From JAUILA01 sp050289805 (GTDB lineage Bacteria; Bacteroidota; Bacteroidia; Cytophagales; Cyclobacteriaceae), in contig JBNKGL010000011.1 of NCBI GenBank assembly GCA_050289805.1, positions 60,128 to 124,127 on the forward strand: a DNA stretch of 64,000 nucleotides, read 5' to 3'. This document shows positions 9,609 to 18,905 of this stretch, piece after piece. Below the pieces are notes generated by a model. The model worked only from the letters and a program-made list of their open reading frames with translations, ran no database searches and was not told the origin of the DNA. The translations under genes and the position numbers were made by a program. Positions within the stretch are counted from its first letter, which is position 1. Every line of letters starts with the position of its first letter.

Positions 9609-9949
9609 CCCGGGTTTCCCGATTCATTTTGATTTTCATTCGATGAAGATAACCAATCATCCATCAGATTTCAAACCGCCAGTGGCTGATTAAATACTCA
9701 ATTAAGGCTATATGTACGTATTGATTTTGAGTGCTCACTGGAATTTTACCAAAGCCTCCTATAAAATTCTCAGGTCTTTGCATCACTTACCCTACTTTCT
9801 GTTTATTCAGCGGCTCATATTATCTGCCCTGATCTACAAGATAAATAACACAACCAAATCTGAAGTAAATGTTATAATCCACTGAGACTGAATTAAGTTA
9901 GGCATGCAGAAAACAACAAAAATTACTAACTTATGATTTTGCACTCTAT
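9609..9949. other. Divergent intergenic region, 341 bp
   Basis: This region separates the TetR gene (leftward) from the MalT-like regulator (rightward). It is AT-rich, with the small dyad at 9635-9647. I see no open reading frame of coding quality, no RNA gene and no clear Bacteroidota -33/-7 promoter; both promoters must lie here by default. Confidence 0.6.
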
Positions 9950-12631
9950 ATGTTGCGTTCAAAATTACATAAGCCAAGCCTGGGCCCTGATTTAGTAATT
10001 AGGGATCATTTAATTCAGCGGTTGGATGAAAATTTACATAAGCCTCTCACGCTGGTATCTGCCCCATCGGGATATGGTAAAAGTATTTTAGTAAGCCAAT
10101 GGTTAAATAGTGGTAAAATAAATTATTCCTGGATTTCCCTTGATACAGAGATGAGGGATTTAAGAAAGTTTTTGGAATACCTCGTGGCTTCTCTCAAAAA
10201 TATAATTGACGAAGATTTTACAAAGCTTGAAGAGTTCCTAAAAGGACAGCAAATGCCACCTTTCGCAATGGTCTATGAAACATTGTATGATGTGCTAGAT
10301 AAGGTTGAGGAAAGTTCTATACTCATTCTTGATGACTACCAGGTAGTTAGTAACGAAGAAATTCATGGCCTGGTTAATTTATTTATCACGTACCCCCTGG
10401 AAAATATACACCTGGTAATAATTTGCCGGCGCGATCCACCACTAAAATTGAATCAACTCAGATTGTTCAACCGAATCAACGAAATTCGGCTTGCTGATTT
10501 GTCATTTAGCCTAAATGATACGAGAAGGTTGGTTTCTAAAAAAGTTAAGCACGTTTTCACCGAGAAGGAACTAAAAATTATCAAAAAACGGACTGAAGGG
10601 TGGGTATTAGGAATACAAATGATATTAATGACCGATGAATTAAGTAAGATAAATGATGATATACAACCAATCGCTCATTACTCCTTAGCGGAATATTCAG
10701 ATTTTTTTGCTGATCTGGTTCTCAAACGCTTTTCTGAAGAATTCAAAAAGACCTTGTTCATTACTTCAATTCTTAAAACTTTTAATAGTGAATTGATTGA
10801 AGTTCTGTTGGAAGGAGAAGAGATTTCTTCTAAAATTTCAGGTAGTGGATTTATTCAGGAGTTAATCGCAAACAACCTGTTTATTTATTCATTGGATGAT
10901 GAAGGAACCTGGTACAGGTACCATCATTTTTTCGACGAAATGTTGCTAAAACAATTGCACAAAAATTTTTCCGGGAATCAAATATCTTCCTTTCATAAAA
11001 AAGCCAGCAGCTGGTTTGAGCAAGACGACTATTTGGATGAGGCTTATCTACATGCCCTGAAATCAGGAGACATTGATCTTGCAGTAGGGATTTTCAATAA
11101 GAATCGAATCGGATTTTTTAATACCGACCAGTTCAAACGTATTGATCAATGGCTGGAGCTTTTGCCGAAGGGCACTGTTGAAAAGCATCTGGGTTTGTTG
11201 ATACCACGGGCAATACTTGACGAAGCCAAATATAATTTGGTATCTATGAAAGCGGATCTGGATTTGGCTCAGAAGTTGGCAGAGAAAATAGATACCGCCT
11301 CTCCCGAGAATAAACAACTACTCGGGGAGTATTATGCTGTGCAGAGTTTATTGGATTTCAGTTTAGAGCATTATGAAGACTCATTTACACATGCCAATAA
11401 GGCATTGAGTTTACTGGATGATAAAACGCAAATGATCAGTAACTATGCATTTGCGTTCAGTTTATATGCATTAAATGCGTTAGGAAGATATGATGAGGCT
11501 GAAAGCATTGTAAAAGGTATTCTCGATAGCATACCATCAAAGAATTCTATACCTTATATCTATACTCAAATATTGAATTGCTACTTAATCTCATTTAGAG
11601 GAAAGATTAAGGATATTTCGGAAGCAATGACAGAAACGTACCCAATATTTATAGAGAATAAACTGTGGGTATTGTTAAGCTCAGTTTCATATTATCTTGG
11701 CAGTTCGCATTATCACCTTAATAATCTAAGAAAAGCGGTAGAATATACAGAAATTCTAAATGACCATTATTACGCCGGCCGACCTTACTGGGATTTACCT
11801 AACATTTATACGAAGGCACTCGCGCTTCTTTATCTGGGGGAAACTGAAAAACTATCTGAAACTATTGCCGAAATAGATGAAATAACTAAAAACACAGGAA
11901 TTCAAGCATTTGATGAGCTAACAAAGGCATTTAAAGTGGATCTTGCATTGCGAAAAGGAAATACCGAGCAAGCACTAGAACTGGCAAAATCAACAGATTT
12001 TGATTCTGTTTACCTTGATTATGCCTTTTATTTTCAACAATTAACTCATATCAGATTACTGATCATTACAGATCACACAGGAAATAGTAAAAAGATAGAA
12101 GAACTACTTGAAAAATATATTAAAAAAGGAAGATCGGGGCACAAGTACAATTTACTCATGCAGGTATTGCTTGTTCAATCGACTTACCTATACAAAAAAG
12201 GTGATAAGCAGGCTGCTCTGAATTCTGTTCAAGAAGCCATAACCCTGGCAGAACCAAATGGATTCATTAGAATATTTATCGATCTTGGTGAACCAATGAA
12301 AGAAATATTGCAGGAGTTAGGGCTTACTGAACCAGAAAATAATTACGTATCGATGCTTCTGAATACTTTTGAACATGAGCTTCCAATCAAATCATCGGAG
12401 GGAATGATCGAACAAGAAGAATCATTTAATAACATTGAAAATCTTTCTATTCGGGAAATCGAAATATTACAATACATATCCAAAGGCTTTCGCAATAAAG
12501 AGATTGCAGATACTTTATATATTTCTCTTGAAACCGTAAAATCACACGTAAAAAACTGCCTTAGAAAAATGAATGCCAGAAATAGGGTTGAACTTGTACA
12601 AAAAGTCACTCAAAAGAATTTACAACTCTAG
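9950..12631 (+). CDS. MalT-like LuxR-family ATP-dependent transcriptional activator (STAND ATPase)
   Basis: 893 residues. The order is an N-terminal STAND NTPase with Walker A APSGYGKS (38-45) and Walker B SILILDDYQ (Asp128-Asp129), a winged-helix spacer, a long helical TPR-like sensor (about 350-800), and a C-terminal LuxR HTH (about 828-885, LSIREIEIL...NKEIADTLYISLETVKSHV). MalT-type proteins oligomerise on binding inducer and ATP and activate catabolic operons. It points at the lactonase/decarboxylase cluster beginning 260 bp downstream and is its most likely activator. The gene is visibly AT-richer than the downstream catabolic genes, which hints at separate ancestry. The inducer cannot be read from sequence. 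Confidence 0.93.
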   Translation: MLRSKLHKPSLGPDLVIRDHLIQRLDENLHKPLTLVSAPSGYGKSILVSQWLNSGKINYSWISLDTEMRDLRKFLEYLVASLKNIIDEDFTKLEEFLKGQQMPPFAMVYETLYDVLDKVEESSILILDDYQVVSNEEIHGLVNLFITYPLENIHLVIICRRDPPLKLNQLRLFNRINEIRLADLSFSLNDTRRLVSKKVKHVFTEKELKIIKKRTEGWVLGIQMILMTDELSKINDDIQPIAHYSLAEYSDFFADLVLKRFSEEFKKTLFITSILKTFNSELIEVLLEGEEISSKISGSGFIQELIANNLFIYSLDDEGTWYRYHHFFDEMLLKQLHKNFSGNQISSFHKKASSWFEQDDYLDEAYLHALKSGDIDLAVGIFNKNRIGFFNTDQFKRIDQWLELLPKGTVEKHLGLLIPRAILDEAKYNLVSMKADLDLAQKLAEKIDTASPENKQLLGEYYAVQSLLDFSLEHYEDSFTHANKALSLLDDKTQMISNYAFAFSLYALNALGRYDEAESIVKGILDSIPSKNSIPYIYTQILNCYLISFRGKIKDISEAMTETYPIFIENKLWVLLSSVSYYLGSSHYHLNNLRKAVEYTEILNDHYYAGRPYWDLPNIYTKALALLYLGETEKLSETIAEIDEITKNTGIQAFDELTKAFKVDLALRKGNTEQALELAKSTDFDSVYLDYAFYFQQLTHIRLLIITDHTGNSKKIEELLEKYIKKGRSGHKYNLLMQVLLVQSTYLYKKGDKQAALNSVQEAITLAEPNGFIRIFIDLGEPMKEILQELGLTEPENNYVSMLLNTFEHELPIKSSEGMIEQEESFNNIENLSIREIEILQYISKGFRNKEIADTLYISLETVKSHVKNCLRKMNARNRVELVQKVTQKNLQL

Positions 12632-12890
12632 GGCATACTTAAGGATGACCAATAAAACTTCATAGGACAGAAAGGTTGATGTATTACCTGTACAGTAAGG
12701 GGATGTTTTAATTTTTAGTCCTTTTTATCAACCTCTTCAGGACGTTTTCATCCATTTTCACTCTTTTATCACTCTTGTGAGGGATTTCCTTCAGTAACTT
12801 TTCATTGTACCTTAGATATACCCTAAAGCGGTTCTTCTGGCATTATAAATCATGTTAATGTAGAAGAAATATTTCTCAAATAATATCATA

Positions 12891-13139
12891 ATGGAAGAGT
12901 TGGAAAGAAATGATTGGAAGTTTGGTCAGCCAGCCGTTTATCAAATATCTGTATTAGGAATCCTTGATAAATCCTGGTCTTCGAGAATGTCCAATATGCA
13001 GATATCGCTGGAAAAGAATTTGGGGAGTAAAAATGAGTATCACCTCATTGGAAAGCTAAAAGATCAGGCAGAATTGAATGGCATATTGAATACATTATAC
13101 GATCTCCATCTAACGATATTATCGATTAAGATACTTTGA
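12891..13139 (+). CDS. Small conserved protein, ferredoxin-fold-sized, function unknown
   Basis: 82 residues with no signal peptide. The pattern VYQISVLGILDKSWSSRM...LIGKLKDQAELNGILNTLYDLHLTILSI matches, from memory, a common family of roughly 80-residue bacterial proteins (YxIxVxGxLDxxWxxWF ... LPDQAALHGLLxxIRDLGLxLISV). No activity is established. It lies between the MalT-like regulator and the first beta-propeller gene, all on the plus strand, and may be a modulator of the regulator or the pathway. A 100-bp gap separates it from the next gene. Confidence 0.75.
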   Translation: MEELERNDWKFGQPAVYQISVLGILDKSWSSRMSNMQISLEKNLGSKNEYHLIGKLKDQAELNGILNTLYDLHLTILSIKIL

Positions 13140-13239
13140 CATTAGTTGTTGCAGAATTTTTCAACTACTGTAAAGACCGATAACGGTATCAGTAAGTGCC
13201 AAATAGTATGATATATCTTAAAACTTAAATAATACTATT

Positions 13240-14325
13240 ATGAGAAATGATGCGCAAAAAATTACTGTCGAAGATTGGCTGGAGAAAGCTAATGTAAAAT
13301 GGATTGTAGGCGTTTATAATGTCGAAGATTTCCTTTTATTACCCGATACACACTGGATCATAGGCAGTGGTCTAAATGTGTACGCCGCAGGTTTTAAGGA
13401 CCAGGTCCTAACTCAGCAATACTTACATCTGTTTGATGCTGATGCCGAAACAGGCCGAAGTATTATGCCTGATGAAATCACTATTAAGGCTGATCTTGCC
13501 ACCTATCCTGGTAGTACCCCTCCTGACTGGAATACATTTGGTCCGCATGGTCTTGATCTCAGCAATAGGGTAGGAGATGTTGTTAAACTTTTTGTTATAA
13601 ACCATGGCGGACGTGAAGCCGTCGAAATCTTTGAAATTAACGTGGCAGGAAGCGAGCCCAAATTGACCTGGGTTGGTAACCTGAATGTTCCTGAAGACGG
13701 CTGGCCTGATGCTGTTTGCTGGCTACCTGATACAGGGGGAGTGATCGTTTCAGCCATGAGTGATCCACGTGATCCGATCGGTCAAACCAAAAAGCAGTTG
13801 ACCGGTAAACCGGTTGGCTGGATAAAGGAGTGGAATCCAGAGACTAAAAAATGGACTAAACTTGCCGGTACTGAGTCGTTGTCGTCACCGAATGGTATTA
13901 CTACCAATAAAGATGGCAGCAAGATCTGGATCAACGAATCAACAGGCGCTTGTGTTACCCGTATTAATCGAGGTGGATCTGATCCCGGATTAATTCGTGT
14001 TCCTCTTCCTGGGGCACCGGATAACCTGCGCTGGTCTGCTGATGGTAAATCCATTTATGCCTGCGTTCATACCATCGATGGAGGTTCATTTGAATATGAG
14101 CAGATAGCCAGTGCAAAGTGGGGAACGCCTATTCACACACCTTTCGCTGTATTTAAAGTGGACCCTGAAACATTGGATACTGAAACGTTCATGCCGGCTG
14201 GAAAGTATGGCCCATTGGGCGCAACATGCTCGGTGATCGAATATGGTAATCGCATCTGGGCAGGTAGCTGTATGTCTGATCGCATGGGGGTCTTTGATAA
14301 TATAAGAGATCAGTATCAAGATTAA
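13240..14325 (+). CDS. SMP-30/gluconolactonase/paraoxonase-like beta-propeller, predicted lactonase
   Basis: 361 residues without a signal peptide, so probably cytoplasmic. Repeated beta-propeller blades are visible: FGPHGLDLSN (about 100), GWPDAVCWLPDTGGVIVS (about 150), SSPNGITTNKDGSKIWINES (about 215) and GAPDNLRWSADGKSIYAC (about 255). The conserved Asn and Asp positions in SPNGI and PDNLRWS are those that bind calcium in SMP-30 and paraoxonase enzymes. Likely reaction: opening of a lactone to a hydroxy acid. It begins the block of catabolic genes and is followed 28 bp later by a second propeller gene. The substrate is unknown; a structural role is possible. Confidence 0.75.
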   Translation: MRNDAQKITVEDWLEKANVKWIVGVYNVEDFLLLPDTHWIIGSGLNVYAAGFKDQVLTQQYLHLFDADAETGRSIMPDEITIKADLATYPGSTPPDWNTFGPHGLDLSNRVGDVVKLFVINHGGREAVEIFEINVAGSEPKLTWVGNLNVPEDGWPDAVCWLPDTGGVIVSAMSDPRDPIGQTKKQLTGKPVGWIKEWNPETKKWTKLAGTESLSSPNGITTNKDGSKIWINESTGACVTRINRGGSDPGLIRVPLPGAPDNLRWSADGKSIYACVHTIDGGSFEYEQIASAKWGTPIHTPFAVFKVDPETLDTETFMPAGKYGPLGATCSVIEYGNRIWAGSCMSDRMGVFDNIRDQYQD

Positions 14326-14353
14326 ATTCAATTCAAACCAAAAATATAAAGTC

Positions 14354-15925
14354 ATGAATGCAATTATCGAAACAAAAGAAAAAGTGCAAACGCTGATTAA
14401 GGCCAGTCCGATGCGGGGTAGTAATGGAATAGTTTGGGGTCCTGATGGAAAGTTATACGTTGGTAGTGTATGGCACAATGCTGCTTTTATTGTTGACCCG
14501 GAAACAGGCGAATATGAAATGATCAAAGGGTCCAGGGGCACCGATGACATGGCCTTCCACCCGGATGGTCGGTTGTTTTTCAACTGGATAGCCACCGGTG
14601 AAGTTGGGGTAATGGATACAGATGGAAATATTAGTGTTGCTGCAAAAGTCCCGGTGGGTAATGACGGAATTGCCATAAATGATGAGGGCCGGATCTTTAT
14701 CAGTGGTCAGTTTGCTGATTCACACTTGTTTGAAATATATCCGGATGATGACCGCGAACCACGGATGATTACCAACGAAGGGATGCGTATGTCAAATGCC
14801 ATGGACTTCGGTCCTGATGGTAAATTATACGGTTCTGCATGGGTAACAGGAGAAGCAATACAAATTGATATTGAAAACGGGTCAACCGAGATGGTTGGTC
14901 AAAAGCAAGGTACTAACCCGTCGGCTGCCAAGTTCAACAGCAAAGGGGAACTTCATATTATGGATGCTGCTCATGGCGTTATTTACAAAGTTAACCAGGA
15001 CAATCAAACCTTCGAGCTGGTAGCTGAGACTCCCTATCCCTCAACGGATAACTTTTGCTTTGGACCGGATGACCGCTTGTTCGCTACAAGCTCAGCCGAC
15101 TGTTATGTGTATGAGATGACGGGTAAGGATACCTATCGTGAAATTATTCCAGCGGGTCTTGGCCTCGTTGGTGGCGTTACTTTTGTTGAGGAAAATGACA
15201 AACCTATTATGGTTGTGGTGGATATTTTTGCGATCCGCAAAATGGACCCTGAATCCGGTGAAGAGCTTAGCGCTGCAAGGGGTATTACAATGACAACCGA
15301 TGTAGGCTGGATGATGACGGTGGCGCCATATGATGGCGAACAGGTGATCACCACAAGCTGGACAGGAAATTTTGTCAAGATCTGGGATCTGAAATCAGAT
15401 TCAATGGTTGCTAATTTTGAAAAATTCAAATATCCAACTAATGCTATTGCTCAACGAAAGGATATGATCATATTTTCTGAGCTGGGTGGCGCTATTAAGC
15501 GGTTTTCACCTGTAGCTCCGGAGAAGGCAAAAGTACTTGCAGATAACCTGGAACAGCCATTCGGATTGGTTTACGATAATGGAAATCTTTACGTAAGTGA
15601 GGATTTAGGTGGTAGAATAGTTCAGATTTTGGAGGACGATAAGGTCATTACACCAAAAGTTGTCAAGGAAGGCTTAAGCTCTCCTCAAGGTTTGGCGATT
15701 GATAATGGTAAGTTGTATGTAGTTGAAGCAGGCAAAGGCCAGCTGATTTCAATCGACCTTTCAAGTGGCGATACAAAAACTATTGCTACCGGCATGGAAT
15801 TCTCCACAGGTAAGTTGGATTACACAGACTCCAAGAACTGGACTCGTTCTTCTGTAGCAATTTTGGGTGAGGATGCTTATGTCACTGGAGCAGGTTCCGG
15901 TGCCGTGTATAAAATCCAGATCTGA
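14354..15925 (+). CDS. Large SMP-30-like (NHL-type) beta-propeller protein
   Basis: 523 residues, no signal peptide. Blade motifs recur through the whole length: SNGIVWGPDGKLYVGS, TDDMAFHPDGRLFF, NDGIAINDEGRIFI and SNAMDFGPDGKLYG in the first half; PFGLVYDNGNLYVSED and SPQGLAIDNGKLYVVEA in the second. That is enough for more than one six-bladed propeller, so it may be a double-propeller lactonase or an enzyme plus scaffold. The gap to the preceding propeller gene is 28 bp, so the two are probably co-transcribed. A stem-loop follows at 15969-16011. The reaction is inferred only from family. Confidence 0.72.
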   Translation: MNAIIETKEKVQTLIKASPMRGSNGIVWGPDGKLYVGSVWHNAAFIVDPETGEYEMIKGSRGTDDMAFHPDGRLFFNWIATGEVGVMDTDGNISVAAKVPVGNDGIAINDEGRIFISGQFADSHLFEIYPDDDREPRMITNEGMRMSNAMDFGPDGKLYGSAWVTGEAIQIDIENGSTEMVGQKQGTNPSAAKFNSKGELHIMDAAHGVIYKVNQDNQTFELVAETPYPSTDNFCFGPDDRLFATSSADCYVYEMTGKDTYREIIPAGLGLVGGVTFVEENDKPIMVVVDIFAIRKMDPESGEELSAARGITMTTDVGWMMTVAPYDGEQVITTSWTGNFVKIWDLKSDSMVANFEKFKYPTNAIAQRKDMIIFSELGGAIKRFSPVAPEKAKVLADNLEQPFGLVYDNGNLYVSEDLGGRIVQILEDDKVITPKVVKEGLSSPQGLAIDNGKLYVVEAGKGQLISIDLSSGDTKTIATGMEFSTGKLDYTDSKNWTRSSVAILGEDAYVTGAGSGAVYKIQI

Positions 15926-15968
15926 TGTTTGATTGCTAATAGCCAAAAAAGTAAAACTTGATTTTAAA

Positions 15969-16011
15969 AGAAAGAACCAATTAATATTAACCATAATGAT
16001 TGGTTCTTTCT
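15969..16011 (+). terminator. Stem-loop between propeller and decarboxylase genes
   Basis: 13-bp perfect arms AGAAAGAACCAAT (15969-15981) and ATTGGTTCTTTCT (15999-16011) with a 17-nt loop. It lacks a long T-run. It could be a partial terminator or an mRNA processing/stability element that sets different levels for the genes on each side. It ends 20 bp before the next ATG. Confidence 0.55.
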
Positions 16012-16031
16012 ATAATTAGAAAGGATAAAAA

Positions 16032-16910
16032 ATGAACTCAAATATGAAATCCAGGAACGAATATCACTACAATTTTCAACCAGGTCTGATCTATCGAATG
16101 CCGACTCACTTTGGTCCATCCACAGGCCCCCGACAAGGTCCGGACGGCAGGAATTTTGATGAGGAAAATAAACTATGGCCTAAGCAAACAGACTGGGCAG
16201 TGAGCTTTTTATCAAATGCAGATCAGCTTGCGGCATTATGTCCTGAGGGCTTCACTCCTGTTGGGGAACCAGTCGTTACAGTAGGCCTGACGGACATGAG
16301 GGGAATACCATGGCTTGCTGGACGAGGATATAAGATGCTGGGAGTAAGTTTTAATGTTCTTTACGAAGGCAAGGAAGACCGTGCTATGGGGCCATTCCTA
16401 ACGGTGCTTTGGGAAGACCTGGCAGATCCTATCCTGTCAGGCCGCGAGGAATTGGGTTTTTCCAAGCTCTATTGCGAGCTTCCGGATCCCTGGGAGTTCA
16501 ATGGTACAACCCGATTTGCGGCAAGTTGGCTGGGATACACTTTCATGGACATGGAACTCACTGATATGAAACAAATCCCAATCGATGCTGAGTCTGAAAC
16601 CCCACAGGTTGAATCTGATGTACAGTTGGGATTGCTTCATTATAAATACATGCCACGGACGGGAGAGTGGGGCACTGCGGATGCTTCCTATGCCGTTCTG
16701 ACACCCGCTGCAAATCCAAATGTCAAGGTATCGGAGATGTACAGTGGTAATGGAACTGTCACATTTCACAAAGCCCGCTGGGAAGATATGCCCACCCAAT
16801 ACATGATCGCCAATGCATTAGCAGCACTTGAAATTAAAGAGTTTCGGGGAGCAATAATCAAGCATTACCGGGGAAGTAAGGATCTGAGTGATCAGAAGAT
16901 TCTTCACTAA
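16032..16910 (+). CDS. Acetoacetate decarboxylase-like protein
   Basis: 292 residues, cytoplasmic. The core motif GREELGFSK (137-145) corresponds to the acetoacetate decarboxylase segment whose Lys forms the Schiff base with the 3-oxo acid, so Lys145 is the predicted catalytic residue. The surrounding pattern (FLTVLWEDLADPILSGREE) is typical of the family. It probably decarboxylates a beta-keto acid to a ketone, or belongs to the aldolase-dehydratase branch of the superfamily. It lies directly before a hydroxyacyl-CoA-dehydrogenase-like gene and an SDR, a context that supplies a 3-keto acid substrate. The length exceeds classical Adc (about 245). Confidence 0.85.
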   Translation: MNSNMKSRNEYHYNFQPGLIYRMPTHFGPSTGPRQGPDGRNFDEENKLWPKQTDWAVSFLSNADQLAALCPEGFTPVGEPVVTVGLTDMRGIPWLAGRGYKMLGVSFNVLYEGKEDRAMGPFLTVLWEDLADPILSGREELGFSKLYCELPDPWEFNGTTRFAASWLGYTFMDMELTDMKQIPIDAESETPQVESDVQLGLLHYKYMPRTGEWGTADASYAVLTPAANPNVKVSEMYSGNGTVTFHKARWEDMPTQYMIANALAALEIKEFRGAIIKHYRGSKDLSDQKILH

Positions 16911-17003
16911 GGGTTACATACTGAGAGGTGCCACAAGAAATCCAGACTGTGAATTCTCACACATCAGTTAAAAGAAATAGTAAAAACTATAAAAGAAATC
17001 ATT

Positions 17004-17954
17004 ATGTCACAAGAAACCTTAAAAGCAAAAGAGACTGTAGCCATTATTGGTGCCGGTGTTATCGGATGCAGTTATGCAGCATGGTTTGCGGCCAGGGGCT
17101 ACCAGGTCAGAGTTTTTGATGTCCGGGAAAACTACGAAACAGGGGTTCGGAAAATGTTGCATACCCAGCTTTCGGAGATACCATCTGTGAATATTGAGGA
17201 CGCCTTATCGCACATTTCCTGTTTCAATACACTTGAGGAAGCATTAAAAGGAGCTGATCTCGTTCAGGAAAATGGGCCCGAGACGGTAGACTTTAAACAG
17301 ACGATCTATGCAGATTTTGAAAAATACTGCGGGAGTGAAACACTTCTTGCCTCCTCAAGCTCGGGTATAACACCAGAAGTAATCGGTGCAATAATGAAAG
17401 CTCCAGAGCGTGCCATGATCGGACATCCTTTTAACCCTCCACATATATTACCAATCGTAGAGGTTTGTGCAGCAGCTAATGCACCAGATAAGCTGGTCTT
17501 GCGTCTCATGGATTTCTATGAACGGGCAGACCGTGTCGTTGTGCGACTAAAGAAACCGATCGATGGATTTGTCACAAACCGTCTTCAGTATGTCTTTTTA
17601 CGAGAAGCAATCCATATCGTGGAGGAAGGTGTTGTCGACGTCGCTGATCTGGACAAGATTGTAATGGCTTCTCTTGGTGTTCGCTGGGCTTCTGTTGGAC
17701 CTTTCCTGGCGGGTCAGCTGGGCGGTGGAGAAGGAGGTGTTCGTGGATTAATTGAAAATATTTTCGCCAGGCTTGATACGCCCATGGATCTCAGGCCAAT
17801 TAGCACAAAAAAACTGGAATTGATAGAGCAGCAAGCTGCCAGGAATTATCCCCTGGACTTTAGTGGTGCTTTCGCCAGCGTGCGGGATGATCGTCAGCTC
17901 GCAATCCTGGATGTGCAAAAGAAAAATCCATTGCCCAGCCCGAATTCAGATTAA
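17004..17954 (+). CDS. 3-hydroxyacyl-CoA dehydrogenase-like (L-gulonate/carnitine 3-dehydrogenase type)
   Basis: 316 residues. A Rossmann motif GAGVIG (16-21) is followed by an acidic residue at the strand end (VFD, 37-39), indicating NAD. The catalytic histidine lies in GHPFNPPH (His141), with the usual Glu in LPIVEV and the conserved TNRLQ (about 190). The length and the GHPFNPPH variant match single-domain oxidoreductases such as L-gulonate 3-dehydrogenase and carnitine 3-dehydrogenase rather than fatty-acid FadB. It would oxidise a 3-hydroxy acid to the 3-oxo acid, the substrate type for the decarboxylase encoded just upstream. It is followed 46 bp later by an SDR gene. Confidence 0.87.
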   Translation: MSQETLKAKETVAIIGAGVIGCSYAAWFAARGYQVRVFDVRENYETGVRKMLHTQLSEIPSVNIEDALSHISCFNTLEEALKGADLVQENGPETVDFKQTIYADFEKYCGSETLLASSSSGITPEVIGAIMKAPERAMIGHPFNPPHILPIVEVCAAANAPDKLVLRLMDFYERADRVVVRLKKPIDGFVTNRLQYVFLREAIHIVEEGVVDVADLDKIVMASLGVRWASVGPFLAGQLGGGEGGVRGLIENIFARLDTPMDLRPISTKKLELIEQQAARNYPLDFSGAFASVRDDRQLAILDVQKKNPLPSPNSD

Positions 17955-18000
17955 TATCGACTATAGAAAGAAGTTTTATTACTTAATTAAATATAAGAAC

Positions 18001-18765
18001 ATGAGCACAATTAGCAAAAGAGTTATAATCACAGCTGCAGCGGATGGAATTGGCAAAGTCATTGCCGAAGCTTATCTGAAGACTGGTGCCAGAGTCGCTA
18101 TCTGTGACATAAATGTGGAAAAAGTAAAAGAATTCGCAGAAGCTCACCCAGAGGCGCTTGCAGAGGTCTGTGATGTTGGCGACGATGCACAACTCGGCGC
18201 ATGGCTTGACCGGTCGCTGGAGTTTCTTGGTGGCTGTGATACACTTGTGAACAATGCCGGCATCGCCGGGCCAACAGCACCCATCGAAGACATCACTCCG
18301 AATGAAGTACGCGCTGTTCTGAATATTGGGCTCGTCTCCCAGTTTCACTGTATTGCCAAGGTTCTTCCAGGGATGAAGAAGCAGAGGAGCGGACTTATTA
18401 TAAATATGTCTTCAGTAGGAGGTATTCATGCGTTTCCGAATCGAACACCGTACTCTGCAGTGAAGCGTGGTGTACTGGGCCTCAATGAATCTCTGGCAGC
18501 GGAGGTTGGCGAATATAATATTCGGGTCAATGCTGTTTGTCCTGGAGCTATTTCCGGCGAACGACAGGAACGTGTAATAGCTGCCCGGGCGAAAGCTGAG
18601 AAACGGACTATTGAAGAAGTTCGTAAAGATGTGCTTTCCGTAAACTCACTGCACACCTTCATACCACCTGAAGACATTGCCGGATGTATTCTCTATTTTG
18701 ACAGCCCTGCAGGTGAACGGGTCAGTGGCCAGGTGATCTCAATCGACGGGCATATACCGATATAA
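18001..18765 (+). CDS. SDR-family oxidoreductase
   Basis: 254 residues from the ATG at 18001; an in-frame start further upstream would overlap the preceding gene and is rejected. Classical SDR features: cofactor motif TAAADGIG (11-18, with Ala in place of the first Gly), NNAG (84-87), Ser137/Ser138, and the YSAVK pair Tyr151/Lys155. CDIN at the end of beta-2 favours NAD. It may reduce or oxidise an intermediate of the presumed lactone/3-hydroxy-acid pathway whose genes precede it. This is the last gene of that block. Confidence 0.9.
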   Translation: MSTISKRVIITAAADGIGKVIAEAYLKTGARVAICDINVEKVKEFAEAHPEALAEVCDVGDDAQLGAWLDRSLEFLGGCDTLVNNAGIAGPTAPIEDITPNEVRAVLNIGLVSQFHCIAKVLPGMKKQRSGLIINMSSVGGIHAFPNRTPYSAVKRGVLGLNESLAAEVGEYNIRVNAVCPGAISGERQERVIAARAKAEKRTIEEVRKDVLSVNSLHTFIPPEDIAGCILYFDSPAGERVSGQVISIDGHIPI

Positions 18766-18905
18766 CTCGTGCGATTCACAGCTGATCATTTTGGTGTTTT
18801 CATAGTGAATGCTATTTTAATACAACCAGAGCTAAAAGACTTGTCCTTGTAATTCAATTTAATCGAATTTTACTATATTGATATGTTAATAAACCGCTGA
18901 CTTCC

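Noticed and set aside
12673..12734. AGGTTGAT / ATCAACCT inverted repeat after the MalT-like gene
   Set aside because: 8-bp arms separated by about 46 bases with no T-run; too weak to call a terminator or operator.
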